From: Halobaculum roseum
GTDB taxonomy: Archaea; Halobacteriota; Halobacteria; Halobacteriales; Haloferacaceae
Direction of reading: 5' to 3'
NCBI RefSeq assembly: GCF_019880245.1
Contig: NZ_CP082287.1
Span: 62,001 to 126,000, forward strand
DNA: 64,000 nucleotides
Shown here: one piece after another, positions 36,299-43,534 of the stretch
How the letters are laid out: each line of letters opens with the position of its first letter
Position numbering within the stretch: position 1 is the first letter of the stretch
The notes under the pieces: generated by a model
Database searches by the model: none
Told to the model about the DNA's origin: nothing
Seen by the model: only the letters and a program-made list of their open reading frames with translations
Program-made: the position numbers and the translations under genes

Positions 36299-36787
36299 CT
36301 ATGGGTTTGTGCCACCATCGACGGCGTCGAGATCGGGCTCGTCGAACTCGAGGGCTTCCGCGACGGCATCCGGAAGCTCCGGGCGAGGGGCCGATTCGTG
36401 GCGCTCGATTTTCTCGGTCTTGCGCGTGTTTTCGTAGAGGGCACGTGCGACCGGAAGCCCACGGAGATACTTGTAGTCGTGGAGGACCTCGACCCCCCGC
36501 TCTGTGAATCCGTAGAACTGGGCGGGGAGATCACGTTTCCCCTCGCTTGGTTCGTACGTGTAGCGTGCGAGGAGCCCGGCGTCGATCAACGTCTCCAACT
36601 GGTCTTTGATGGCCGCCTGGCTCTTCCCGGTCATATACTCGAGTTCGGCGAGCGACATTAGATGGGCGGGATGGCCCAGCAGCTCCTGGATGATGAGATG
36701 GCGCGTATCCTGGGACAGCAGCTTGAACAGCCGCTGTTGTTCCGCGAACGGCCCCGCATCGGCCGCGCCAGTGTCGGTTTCGCTCAT
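36299..36787 (-). CDS. Winged-helix regulator
   Basis: A 162-residue protein with an ArsR/PadR-like winged helix: LFKLLSQDTRHLIIQELLGH, AELEYMTGKSQAAIKDQLET and a wing containing LPAQFYGFTERGVEVLHDYK. It is related to the gene at 37808-38215 (shared FYG-L/F-TEEG pattern and ESAPRPE/ENAPRPD end). ATG 36787 is chosen because residues upstream are not conserved. A half-site GTTGGTTAA lies upstream at 36834. Confidence 0.65.
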   Translation of the reverse strand: MSETDTGAADAGPFAEQQRLFKLLSQDTRHLIIQELLGHPAHLMSLAELEYMTGKSQAAIKDQLETLIDAGLLARYTYEPSEGKRDLPAQFYGFTERGVEVLHDYKYLRGLPVARALYENTRKTEKIERHESAPRPELPDAVAEALEFDEPDLDAVDGGTNP

Positions 36788-36902
36788 ACGTGACGATACG
36801 AGGAGGGGCGCTATAACAGTTAGGGTCATCCAAGTTGGTTAAATCAGAAAAAATCAAAGTGATTCAGAAAGGATAAGGTGTTGTGGTTTGAATCGGCAGC
36901 TA

Positions 36903-37703
36903 ATGACCGACCCAAGCCCGCCGCCGGACGCTGGGGAGATTATGGCCGTTGTTCACGAGGCCGTGGGGGGCATCGAACTTGAGCCTGCAGAGAAACGGGA
37001 AATATGGCGGTTCACCCAGCGTGAATTGCCGTATCTTTGGAGTCAGCGGACATCGTATTTCATCCTGGGAAGCTATCGCGACCCCTATATCCGTCGGCTT
37101 CGCGCCGTCCAGAACGAACTGACAAAGCAGCTCGGTGCGTATCCGTTCATCATGGGCGATCTCCTCGAGCTTCCGACTGACCGGCTCAATACGTTCGATA
37201 TCATGCTTTCGCTGCTCGCGACGTACAGCGACTACATCGTCGGTGTCTTCGAGAAGGAGAGTGGTGGGGAGGCGCCTGAATTGGGCGAGATCGATGACCC
37301 ACCGTATTTCGACAAGTCGTACGTGTTCCCGCGTGATTACGCGTGGGTGACTGACGAGAACCTTGACTCGACACAGCACGTCATTCAGGCTGCTCTCGAG
37401 ATAGTGTTCGCAGACGATTTGTCGGAGGAGGAAGTCCAATCAAAAGTCGAGTCGCTCATAGAGCGCGCACAGGAGAAGGGTCTTGACATCGACGAACAGG
37501 AGGTTTGGGATGTGATCGACGACCGGACAAATGAGGACGAAGAGCCGGCAACGTACAGTTGGGTTCATCTCAACAAGTTCCGCAAATTCGAACTCCACGA
37601 ACGGTGCTTCCCGTGGACGACAGAGGACGAACTTCGAACTGAGGTTGACGAACTCCCATCCCCGACACCACGTCCGGAGTGGGAAGAGCGTGAGGGCCAG
37701 TGA
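36903..37703 (+). CDS. TIR-like / nucleoside-hydrolase-fold protein, putative defence effector
   Basis: A 266-residue protein. The central region reads SYFILGSYRDPYIRRLRAVQ, KQLGAYPFIMGDLLELPTDR, then IVGVFEKESGGEAPELGEID. This order (strand GSYRD, long helix, strand with Asp, later strand ending in EKESGGxxxELG) resembles TIR-like and deoxyribosyltransferase-like domains, where a Glu acts on NAD or nucleosides. The C-terminus is acidic. It lies between two related winged-helix genes. The assignment rests on pattern only. Confidence 0.45.
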   Translation: MTDPSPPPDAGEIMAVVHEAVGGIELEPAEKREIWRFTQRELPYLWSQRTSYFILGSYRDPYIRRLRAVQNELTKQLGAYPFIMGDLLELPTDRLNTFDIMLSLLATYSDYIVGVFEKESGGEAPELGEIDDPPYFDKSYVFPRDYAWVTDENLDSTQHVIQAALEIVFADDLSEEEVQSKVESLIERAQEKGLDIDEQEVWDVIDDRTNEDEEPATYSWVHLNKFRKFELHERCFPWTTEDELRTEVDELPSPTPRPEWEEREGQ

Positions 37704-37807
37704 ATTATCCTGTCCTACTCGCTTGGCGGCACACTCATCATAGTGAGTCGGCTCGGTAGTTTACTCTCGGGTAAACTACTTTACTACGCCCGGTCGAATA
37801 CATCGTC

Positions 37808-38215
37808 ATGGAGGTTGGTTCGGGTGTCGGCGACGACACGACACCACGGGAAGTCATCCACTTCATTACACAGCAGACACGATTTTCGCTTATCAGCGAT
37901 ATTCTCGCTCACCCCCAACAGCTCCCATCAATGTATGAACTCGAGGAGCTCAACCCCAGCGTGAGTGATGCCACCGTCTACAAGTACATCCAGAAGCTGA
38001 TCGACGCCGGCATCGTCACGGAGGTCGCCCTGGACGACGACCAGCGCCGGCAGGGGTATCCCTGGAAGTTCTACGGCCTCACCGAGGAGGGTCGGGAGTT
38101 CTTGGAGACGCACAATCTGCTTGCCGCGGAGGAGACACTTCAGCAGATCTACGACACCATCGCCGATAAGCCCGAGAAGATGGTCAAGTACGAGAACGCG
38201 CCCCGTCCAGATTAG
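37808..38215 (+). CDS. Winged-helix regulator
   Basis: A 135-residue single-domain regulator: TRFSLISDILAHPQQLPSMY, a recognition helix in DATVYKYIQKLIDAGIVTEV and a wing with PWKFYGLTEEGREFLETH. It shares its C-terminal pattern with the regulator at 36299. It is an orphan next to AbiEi-like debris. Confidence 0.65.
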   Translation: MEVGSGVGDDTTPREVIHFITQQTRFSLISDILAHPQQLPSMYELEELNPSVSDATVYKYIQKLIDAGIVTEVALDDDQRRQGYPWKFYGLTEEGREFLETHNLLAAEETLQQIYDTIADKPEKMVKYENAPRPD

Positions 38216-38279
38216 GAGTGGTTGTCAGAGAATAGGGAGCGATAGTCTGCCGTTATTCCCGGAGGTTAGCCTGACTGAC

Positions 38280-38737
38280 CGACTTCACGGACGTAGCCGC
38301 TCCGCTCAAGATCAAATTCTTCGGCTACGAGTCGAGGCTCATCGAGGACACCGCCGTGAGCGTCGCAGATGTGTAAAAGACGACCGTTGACTGTACCGAC
38401 CATCCCGAACTCTGTGGTGGCATCCAAGAATTCGTACAGGCGATAGTCGTCGCGGAGGATCGAGACTATTCGTGGGCGACGGTCGTTGAGTGCCTCCAGC
38501 GACCCGACAACGGCGCTGCGACCAAACGAATCGTCACTCGCCGACCAGCTCGGCTTCGACCTCCCGGCGCGTGAGACGTTCCTCAAGTCATTCACGAGCG
38601 AGTGTCCGCTCCTCGACCCAATGCGATCCGAACAGGGAAGCTACGACAGTGAGTATCATCTCCGAATCAACGTCGACTGGGAGAGACTCGATTCGATGGA
38701 ATCCCGATGCCAGGTCGGTCCGAAAGGTAGCGTGAAT
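38280..38737 (+). pseudogene. Decayed AbiEi-type gene
   Basis: Segments in more than one frame match the AbiEi gene at 34000. KIKFFGYESRLIEDTAVSVA is followed by a stop codon, then TVDCTDHPELCGGIQEF, DNGAATKRIV and, in a shifted frame, LADQLGFDLPARETFLKSFT and SEYHLRINVDWERLDSMES. The N-terminal winged helix is missing. The order of segments is the same as in the intact gene. Confidence 0.7.
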
Positions 38738-38771
38738 TAAGATGCTCCCCCAAGTACAGCGAATCAGGTAG

Positions 38772-39647
38772 ATGGGTCACGTCTATTATCACCATCCGGG
38801 CGACAATCAGTTCTCTCTTGATTTTGTCCACGAGGCTCCATCAGAGATCGTTGCCAGGATTGTCGAGTACGACGACGACGTGGCGGTGAAGGTTCGCAAG
38901 TACGATTTTGACAGCGAGTTTTTCAGTATCTATACCTCCCGCGTCGGTGGTGGGGACGTCGGCGATCTCGAATTCGATCTTGGCGAAGCACTCTCTGAGA
39001 TGGGTGCTGATAACGGTACCATCGTTGCCCGGCTCCTTGAGATCTATCAAGTGCTCATAGCCCAGAATGAGGAAGAAGAAGGAGTTCCCGTTGAAGCGTA
39101 CAAGAGCATCGACATCGATGCACTCCCAGATGCGCTCAACCGGGTGTCGTGGGAGGGCAGCGCGACTGATGTTGCAGGCCGTCTCGCCTCAAATCTCATT
39201 CTCAAACACGCGCTTCCGAATGCGAACCATCGGACTGCTGTTGCCCTGGTTCAGTTCTACCTTCGTCGGATTGCTCCCGATTTCTCGATGCCAGAGACAT
39301 CCGTGGAAATCGACTCAGAGACATACGACTGGCGGGAGTGGGTAAACGAGTATATTAACGAGTCAAAGCGTCTCTTGACGGTTCGTCGGAAGAATGTGCT
39401 ACTCAAACATCTCTCTGACTTCGGAGCGACAACGCTTGAACGGAAACACGAGGTCCAGATCGACCTGACGGCATACGAGCTGGATATGTATCCCGCAGAA
39501 GCGAAAACAGTCTACGCAACAGCGCACGAGGAGCTCTGGATCGAATTCGTCGAAGAGGCGGTTGAGCGCACCGACAACCCCGAGCTAATGGAAACCCCTG
39601 GGCTATCCAAGGCGGAGTTCGCAGAGAAAATTCGGACTCTCGAGTAA
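38772..39647 (+). CDS. Fic/Doc-like protein with degenerate active site
   Basis: A 291-residue protein. LILKHALPNANHRTAVALVQ near residues 148-167 corresponds to the Fic motif HxFxDGNxR-T, with His, Asn and Arg present, but Phe replaced by Leu and DG by NA. Fic/Doc enzymes attach AMP or phosphate to targets. Missing residues could mean altered chemistry. The N-terminal part (YYHHPGDNQFSLDFVHE) and C-terminal helices are not recognised. It starts 35 bases after the AbiEi remnant. Confidence 0.55.
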   Translation: MGHVYYHHPGDNQFSLDFVHEAPSEIVARIVEYDDDVAVKVRKYDFDSEFFSIYTSRVGGGDVGDLEFDLGEALSEMGADNGTIVARLLEIYQVLIAQNEEEEGVPVEAYKSIDIDALPDALNRVSWEGSATDVAGRLASNLILKHALPNANHRTAVALVQFYLRRIAPDFSMPETSVEIDSETYDWREWVNEYINESKRLLTVRRKNVLLKHLSDFGATTLERKHEVQIDLTAYELDMYPAEAKTVYATAHEELWIEFVEEAVERTDNPELMETPGLSKAEFAEKIRTLE

Positions 39648-39657
39648 GCGGCGTGCG

Positions 39658-39762
39658 CTAGTCTTGGAGCGTCGCGACCGTGCGGCCGGTTTCTTCGGCC
39701 TCTTCGCTCCGCGACATCCCGTATGTTGCGAGAGCTTCCTCAACCGCGTCGTCCAGACTCAT
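39658..39762 (-). CDS. Possible 34-residue protein
   Basis: A minus-strand frame, MSLDDAVEEALATYGMSRSE and so on, ends ten bases from the Fic-like gene in convergent orientation. It has acidic haloarchaeal composition and one amphipathic helix. It is supported only by composition. Confidence 0.3.
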   Translation of the reverse strand: MSLDDAVEEALATYGMSRSEEAEETGRTVATLQD

Positions 39763-39993
39763 TGGTCAGGCAAATCTTGGCTCTGCCGACGGATAAAGTC
39801 TCGCACGATTTGCGTTTATCATTGCATCGGCCAACTCGCCAACCGTGCAGGACCGATCCCGCAAACAGTAGATAACCCGTAGCACCGTCCACTCTCATAG
39901 ATTCCCATCTCTCCGATGTATTCATAATCATATCGGGTAGAGTGGAATACAGACTCTTGGCGCACAGATCGAGTCGTCAAATAGTGAGACAGT

Positions 39994-40867
39994 TGTGCAA
40001 CCGTATTTTGGAGAGGCAATTCGATCTGCGAGTCCGAACTACTCGGGAGGCGACGTGAACAGGCGCCGATACTCGTCAAGCCACTCGATCTCGTGGTATG
40101 CCACGTCGTTCTGAATGTCGTATTCAAGCGGGAGTGGATCCGAACGGTGGGCTGTAAACGTGAGGTTGATCTCGATACAGGGCCCGTGCTCGGAGACGCA
40201 CTCGAAGCCATCGTCAACGGGGTATACAACGCTAAACCAGCGAATCTGGAACCCAAAGTGGTCACACACATCTCTGACGACTGCAGCATCGCAATAGGGC
40301 GTGTGGACCCACAGTTCCCCGCCAGCGTACGCCTGATCTTTGACACACCAGACTGCATCGAGGGAGCGGAGAAACTCCGCAGCGCGATTGTAGTGCACTT
40401 CAGTCAGGCGGTCCCACCAGTGGTACTCCTCGACATCGTCAACGAGGAGCTGGAGGCAATCACCACACACATCATATGCCCGTTCACCGAGAGAGACTTC
40501 GTGGAGTTTGTCGTACTGGGTGGTGTCACAAGCATCGCACGGCGGGGAAGCACCACTACCCTGGCATCCAGTGGATGATCGCTGTTCGGTGGGGTTGGAA
40601 TACCCGCTGTTTGCACTCCCTGGCTTCTGAGATTCGTTTGAGTCGGTATTCTCGGTCATTGGTATCTAACCGAGAACCGTCAGTCACGCCGTGTGACTGG
40701 GCTCCCGGCTAGCACCGGACCGGCGATCGGCCACTCATCTATCGCCACAGAGAGCAGGTTGGTGTAAATAGTTTCTGTGGGTCCAACCGAGAACACCGGC
40801 CAGCGTCCGGCTATCGACGACAGCCAATGCTAGGACATTAAACGTCGTGTGCAACCGTATCTTGGAG
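39994..40867. repeat. 20-bp direct repeats flanking the gene at 40039
   Basis: TGTGCAACCGTATTTTGGAG at 39994-40013 and the same with one change (C for T) at 40848-40867 flank the 40039-40659 gene. They could be target-site or attachment-type duplications of a small insertion. Confidence 0.45.
40039..40659 (-). CDS. Hypothetical protein with zinc-binding motif
   Basis: A 206-residue acidic protein. After a polar disordered start it has CDACDTTQYDKLHEVSLGER and YDVCGDCLQLLV, a four-Cys zinc-binding unit at residues 41-68. The later part (AEFLRSLDAVWCVKDQAYAG, IRWFSVVYPVDDGFECVSEH) is not recognised. It is flanked by the 20-bp direct repeats. Confidence 0.5.
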   Translation of the reverse strand: MTENTDSNESQKPGSANSGYSNPTEQRSSTGCQGSGASPPCDACDTTQYDKLHEVSLGERAYDVCGDCLQLLVDDVEEYHWWDRLTEVHYNRAAEFLRSLDAVWCVKDQAYAGGELWVHTPYCDAAVVRDVCDHFGFQIRWFSVVYPVDDGFECVSEHGPCIEINLTFTAHRSDPLPLEYDIQNDVAYHEIEWLDEYRRLFTSPPE

Positions 40868-41384
40868 TGTGACTGCCGTGTCTGTGGGTAACACACCCTA
40901 ACTAATTTTAATACAATTGCCACGATATTCCAGGCTGACGTCCGATACACCCCTCAAACCGAGAGAGTTCAACACGATGATCATCACTCGCCTCACCCCG
41001 CGGCGTGCTCGTTCTCGCTTAGCCGCGGCTCCCGTGTTCGGCGAGTGTCTACAAGATCAGCGTGCGAAGTGCCCGGGCGCAAACCGCCGGATCCACGTCG
41101 ACTTCGAATACGAGAGTTCGACGCAATCCGGCGACGGCCGGACACTCTCACCCGCATAACTCGGCCCCCATACGGACTACCCGTCACGGGTCGGGGAACA
41201 CGGGATTGCCGCCTGCCTGTGCCCAGTACTCGCTCAGGACACAGCCTGATGCGAGTGCGGGGTGCCAGGCTCGCGGCTGCTTGGTTTCCGTTCGTTCCGA
41301 TACAGGAGCGAGCGGACTCCGTCCGCGCTGAGCGTACGGAAGTCGTTAGCCAACAGCTCCGCAGCGAGAGCTGCGGCTACGTCG
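40660..41384. other. Spacer before the tRNA array
   Basis: About 720 bases. A frame from 40977 to 41159 (60 codons) has a start at plausible distance from the promoter but an Arg-rich product unlike haloarchaeal proteins, so it is not called. The 3' part has several GC-rich hairpins, for example CCGCAG-CGAGAG-CTGCGG near 41359-41376. Confidence 0.4.
40903..40915 (+). promoter_or_regulatory. Putative promoter of the tRNA array
   Basis: ATTTTAATACAA is a good haloarchaeal TATA box in an otherwise GC-rich spacer. Transcription would start near 40935 and run into the array. Confidence 0.4.
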
Positions 41385-41460
41385 AGCCCCGGAGTCTCCG
41401 CTGGCGAGGGACGCCGGACTTTGAATCCGGAGGTCGCCGGTTCGATTCCGGCCGGGGCGA
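41385..41460 (+). tRNA. tRNA-Gln(TTG)-like, non-canonical
   Basis: The arms found are D stem GTCTC/GGGAC, anticodon stem CCGGA/TCCGG with loop CTTTGAA (anticodon TTG), and T arm GCCGG-TTCGATT-CCGGC. The acceptor stem has six good pairs (GCCCCG/CGGGGC) and one A-G mismatch. Position 8 is G instead of the near-universal U. It shares D arm and flanks with the Glu(TTC)-like gene at 42847. Confidence 0.7.
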
Positions 41461-41463
41461 CAT

Positions 41464-41537
41464 GCCGACGTGGTGTAATCCGGCGAGCATACGGTCGTGT
41501 CACGGCCGTGATCCGGGTTCAAATCCCGGCGTCGGCG
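41464..41537 (+). tRNA. tRNA-Asp(GTC)
   Basis: Acceptor GCCGACG/CGTCGGC, U8 present, anticodon stem CGGTC/GGCCG with loop GTGTCAC, T arm CCGGG-TTCAAAT-CCCGG and discriminator G. The D stem relies on wobble pairs. It lies only three bases after the Gln-like gene, so the two are cotranscribed. Confidence 0.8.
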
Positions 41538-41786
41538 TGGATGCGTGGCGTGGCCACGTGGGGATACCCATCGAGGTAGGCAGCCCGTTGGTGCGATCAG
41601 CTGGATCGTTCCGACGATGCTGGGCCCAGCAGGGTCTGCAACCTACATGAGCCGGTGTGGTATTCCCGGGAACACCCGAAGTACGCCCGCGCGATGAGAC
41701 GCGCAACCACGACTACTCGGTCGCGGTTGCGCAGTTGGAAAGTCGTACAGATAGATAATCAACTGCCGAACGCTCGGCAGTCCCGT

Positions 41787-41859
41787 GAGCCGATGGTCCA
41801 GCGGACGACGATCTGTGCCTTGGGCGCACAGGACCGAGGTTCGAATCCTCGTCGGCTCA
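41787..41859 (+). tRNA. tRNA-Pro(TGG)
   Basis: Acceptor GAGCCGA/TCGGCTC, U8 and G9 present, anticodon stem TGTGC/GCACA with loop CTTGGGC, T arm CGAGG-TTCGAAT-CCTCG and discriminator A. The D stem is short (GTC/GAC). The acceptor pairing extends two bases further on both sides. Confidence 0.8.
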
Positions 41860-41863
41860 CTGT

Positions 41864-41950
41864 GCCGCGACTGGGTATTGGGGAACCCAGCGGCCTGCTA
41901 TGCCGTGGCCGTCTGCTATCGGTCTCCCGGTTCGAATCCGGGTCGCGGCG
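41864..41950 (+). tRNA. tRNA-Ser(GCT)
   Basis: Acceptor GCCGCGA/TCGCGGC, D arm GGGT...ACCC, anticodon stem GCGGC/GCCGT with loop CTGCTAT, a long variable arm (GCCG/CGGT) typical of serine tRNAs, and T arm CCCGG-TTCGAAT-CCGGG with discriminator G. Position 8 is C instead of U. It is four bases from tRNA-Pro. Confidence 0.8.
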
Positions 41951-41952
41951 TC

Positions 41953-42093
41953 ATGACAACGAATGTCTGCCCTGCCTGCGAGGAGGAAGCGTTCCGTCAC
42001 GTCCCACTCGGTGAAACAACGTCCATCGACACGATTGGAAGCGTGAAAATCTGCGTCACCGAGGACGGCGCATACTTCCACGGAACGAGGTGA
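41953..42093 (+). CDS. 46-residue zinc-finger protein inside the tRNA array
   Basis: It begins MTTNVCPACEEEAFRHVPLG and has a second Cys later (VKICVTEDGAYFHGTR). The start is three bases after tRNA-Ser, and tRNA-Glu follows. Codon use is haloarchaeal and the Cys pair suggests a half zinc ribbon. Small genes between tRNAs are typical of viral or plasmid tRNA arrays. Confidence 0.5.
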   Translation: MTTNVCPACEEEAFRHVPLGETTSIDTIGSVKICVTEDGAYFHGTR

Positions 42094-42141
42094 CTGCCAT
42101 CCATCCACTGGCCGATGACCCGTTCCAGACGAGGCCAACCC

Positions 42142-42213
42142 GCTCCAGTGGAGTAGCGGCCAAACTCCGGCCCTCTCACGGCCGAGCCCCCGGTTCGAAT
42201 CCGGGCTGGAGCA
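42142..42213 (+). tRNA. tRNA-Glu(CTC)
   Basis: Acceptor GCTCCAG/CTGGAGC, U8 and G9, D arm GAGT...ACTC with GG in the loop, anticodon stem CGGCC/GGCCG with loop CTCTCAC, T arm CCCGG-TTCGAAT-CCGGG and discriminator A. Base 26 appears to be missing. Confidence 0.8.
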
Positions 42214-42316
42214 TTCTCCAACAGTCCGAGACCTCTCACTTCCAGCCGACTAGACTGAGGGACGGACAGCTGTGGAGAACTGAGAGATGCCCATGAGTGA
42301 GTTCCGAATTGTGTGC

Positions 42317-42387
42317 TGCGGGATAGGATAATGGCAGTCCACGGGGCTCATATCCCCGAAGTCCAGGTTCGACTCCTGGTCCCGCAA
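42317..42387 (+). tRNA. tRNA with CAT anticodon (Met or Ile2)
   Basis: Acceptor TGCGGGA/TCCCGCA, U8 and A9, D arm GGAT...GTCC, anticodon stem CGGGG/CCCCG with loop CTCATAT, T arm CCAGG-TTCGACT-CCTGG and discriminator A. At 71 bases it is compact. An Ile tRNA with modified CAT cannot be excluded. Confidence 0.8.
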
Positions 42388-42399
42388 TGGAGGACAACA

Positions 42400-42804
42400 A
42401 TGGGACTATTCGATACAGTCGAACTCTACGACGACGTCCACCTGCCAGAGTACCCCGAAGGGATTACTCCTGCCGAGGACGTCGACTGGCAGACGAAAGG
42501 CATCAATCGACCGACCATGACCACATTTCGGATTACGGCGGACGGTCGGCTCCTCGAAGAGGAGTGGCACACCGAAGCGGTCCCGCCGGAAGACCGGCCA
42601 TACGCGAGCCGTGACGACGTCGACGAGGACGATTTTCGCTACATGGCCGGCAGTCGGAACCGAGTCCACGACGGCTGGATCGAACGAGACGACTACCACG
42701 GCCGCTTCAAGCTCAAACACTCCTTCGAGGGTCTCGAGACACTCGTCACGTATCAAGTAACGTTCACGCACGGACAACTCGAGGGCTTCGAACGGCTGCA
42801 GTGA
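42400..42804 (+). CDS. Hypothetical protein inside the tRNA array
   Basis: A 134-residue acidic protein starting MGLFDTVELYDDVHLPEYPE. This start resembles a widespread small phage/bacterial protein type that begins MG-F-D and then LP. The later strands (HGRFKLKHSFEGLETLVTYQ) are not recognised. The start is 13 bases after tRNA-Met, and a tRNA-Glu-like gene follows. Confidence 0.55.
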   Translation: MGLFDTVELYDDVHLPEYPEGITPAEDVDWQTKGINRPTMTTFRITADGRLLEEEWHTEAVPPEDRPYASRDDVDEDDFRYMAGSRNRVHDGWIERDDYHGRFKLKHSFEGLETLVTYQVTFTHGQLEGFERLQ

Positions 42805-42846
42805 CCCGTGCGTGCCCACACCTCGGTGCTTGATTTACTCTCCAGC

Positions 42847-42922
42847 GCTCCCGGAGTCTCCGTTGGCGAGAGACGCCAGTTTTTCAAACTGGAGGCCAGG
42901 GGTTCGATTCCCCTCGGGAGCA
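42847..42922 (+). tRNA. tRNA-Glu(TTC)-like, non-canonical
   Basis: Acceptor GCTCCCG/CGGGAGC, D arm GTCTC...GAGAC, anticodon stem CCAGT/ACTGG with loop TTTTCAA, T arm AGGGG-TTCGATT-CCCCT and discriminator A. Pairing is perfect, yet position 8 is G. It is a sister of the Gln-like gene at 41385, with nearly the same D arm but different acceptor and anticodon. Confidence 0.75.
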
Positions 42923-43027
42923 CTCGGGGGGCTGGCCATGACAGCGCTTTCCCGTGTCTGACATAGCGGGCAGCCACGGATCCGTGACGCTGTCACGGTC
43001 AGCTTTCCCCAAGCGTGTGGTCGTCGA

Positions 43028-43087
43028 GGTGGTGCGTTTCTTCGCCCGCAAAGCACACCAACGGGAGTCATAGCCCGTCGCACCACC
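43028..43087 (+). ncRNA. Long hairpin overlapping a tRNA-like element
   Basis: GGTGGTGCG (43028-43036) pairs perfectly with CGCACCACC (43079-43087). Inside is a smaller hairpin ACGGG-AGTCATAG-CCCGT. The 3' arm is also the 5' acceptor strand of the tRNA-like element 43082-43169, so the two folds exclude each other. Confidence 0.4.
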
Positions 43088-43169
43088 GGTTGCCCGACCG
43101 CACGTGGCGACCGTCGAGTCGGAGCGTTGCTTCGCTAGGAACTCGCAGGTTCAAATCCTGTCGGTGGCG
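43082..43169 (+). ncRNA. tRNA-like element X (T arm and acceptor, degenerate middle)
   Basis: The 3' part is a good tRNA half: GCAGG-TTCAAAT-CCTGT then CGGTGGC. The 5' strand ACCACCG gives six acceptor pairs. Between them no 5-bp/7-base anticodon arm forms; instead there are CCG-TCGAGT-CGG and AGCG-TTGCTT-CGCT hairpins. It cannot be a normal tRNA without unusual processing. Confidence 0.5.
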
Positions 43170-43272
43170 CAGTCCATCGAGAACATCCCGGACAAAGAGC
43201 GTACGAGAGGACGCTCGACACCGGTTCCGCTCCGACAGTTTTCCGGTCGCCGTGTCGCCAGTGGCCGTCGAT

Positions 43273-43327
43273 CTGGAGCGCTACGTCGATGGCACGCTAC
43301 GGGTTCGAATCCCGTCGTTCGCTCCAG
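43273..43327 (+). ncRNA. tRNA-like element Y (possible minimal tRNA-like)
   Basis: A perfect T arm ACGGG-TTCGAAT-CCCGT lies inside an 8-bp stem CTGGAGCG/CGCTCCAG, with a small CGT...ACG hairpin before the T arm. Alternatively CGTTCGC pairs with GCGTACG at 43199 with one mismatch, giving a 125-base gene with an intron-sized insert. Either reading is non-canonical. Confidence 0.45.
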
Positions 43328-43346
43328 GAATTGTCCGGCCACTCGT

Positions 43347-43421
43347 GTTCCCGTAGCTCAGTCAGGACAGAGCACCGGCCTTCGAAGCCGGGTGTCGCAC
43401 GTTCGAATCGTGCCGGGAACG
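43347..43421 (+). tRNA. tRNA-Arg(TCG)
   Basis: A fully canonical cloverleaf: acceptor GTTCCCG/CGGGAAC, U8 A9, D arm GCTC...GAGC, anticodon stem CCGGC/GCCGG with loop CTTCGAA, T arm GCACG-TTCGAAT-CGTGC and discriminator G. It lies 113 bases upstream of the TROVE gene. Confidence 0.9.
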
Positions 43422-43534
43422 TCCAGCCGAGCGATGCGAGGCTGGTTCGGGACGTTTTGCTCCCGAGGCTCGCTGCTCACAGAGCGTGTGGGCAGCTGCG
43501 ATCGGAGTCGCCTATTGCGGCTCCGGGTGATAGG

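Noticed and set aside
40977-41159. 60-codon frame between the array promoter and the first tRNA
   Set aside because: It is Arg-rich, not acidic, has no motif and lies in a region that is probably an RNA leader.
42960-43169. A tRNA with a long intron running from a GCCACGG near 42971 to the acceptor strand at 43168
   Set aside because: One acceptor mismatch, no D arm and no clear bulge-helix-bulge splice site. The shorter degenerate reading is simpler.
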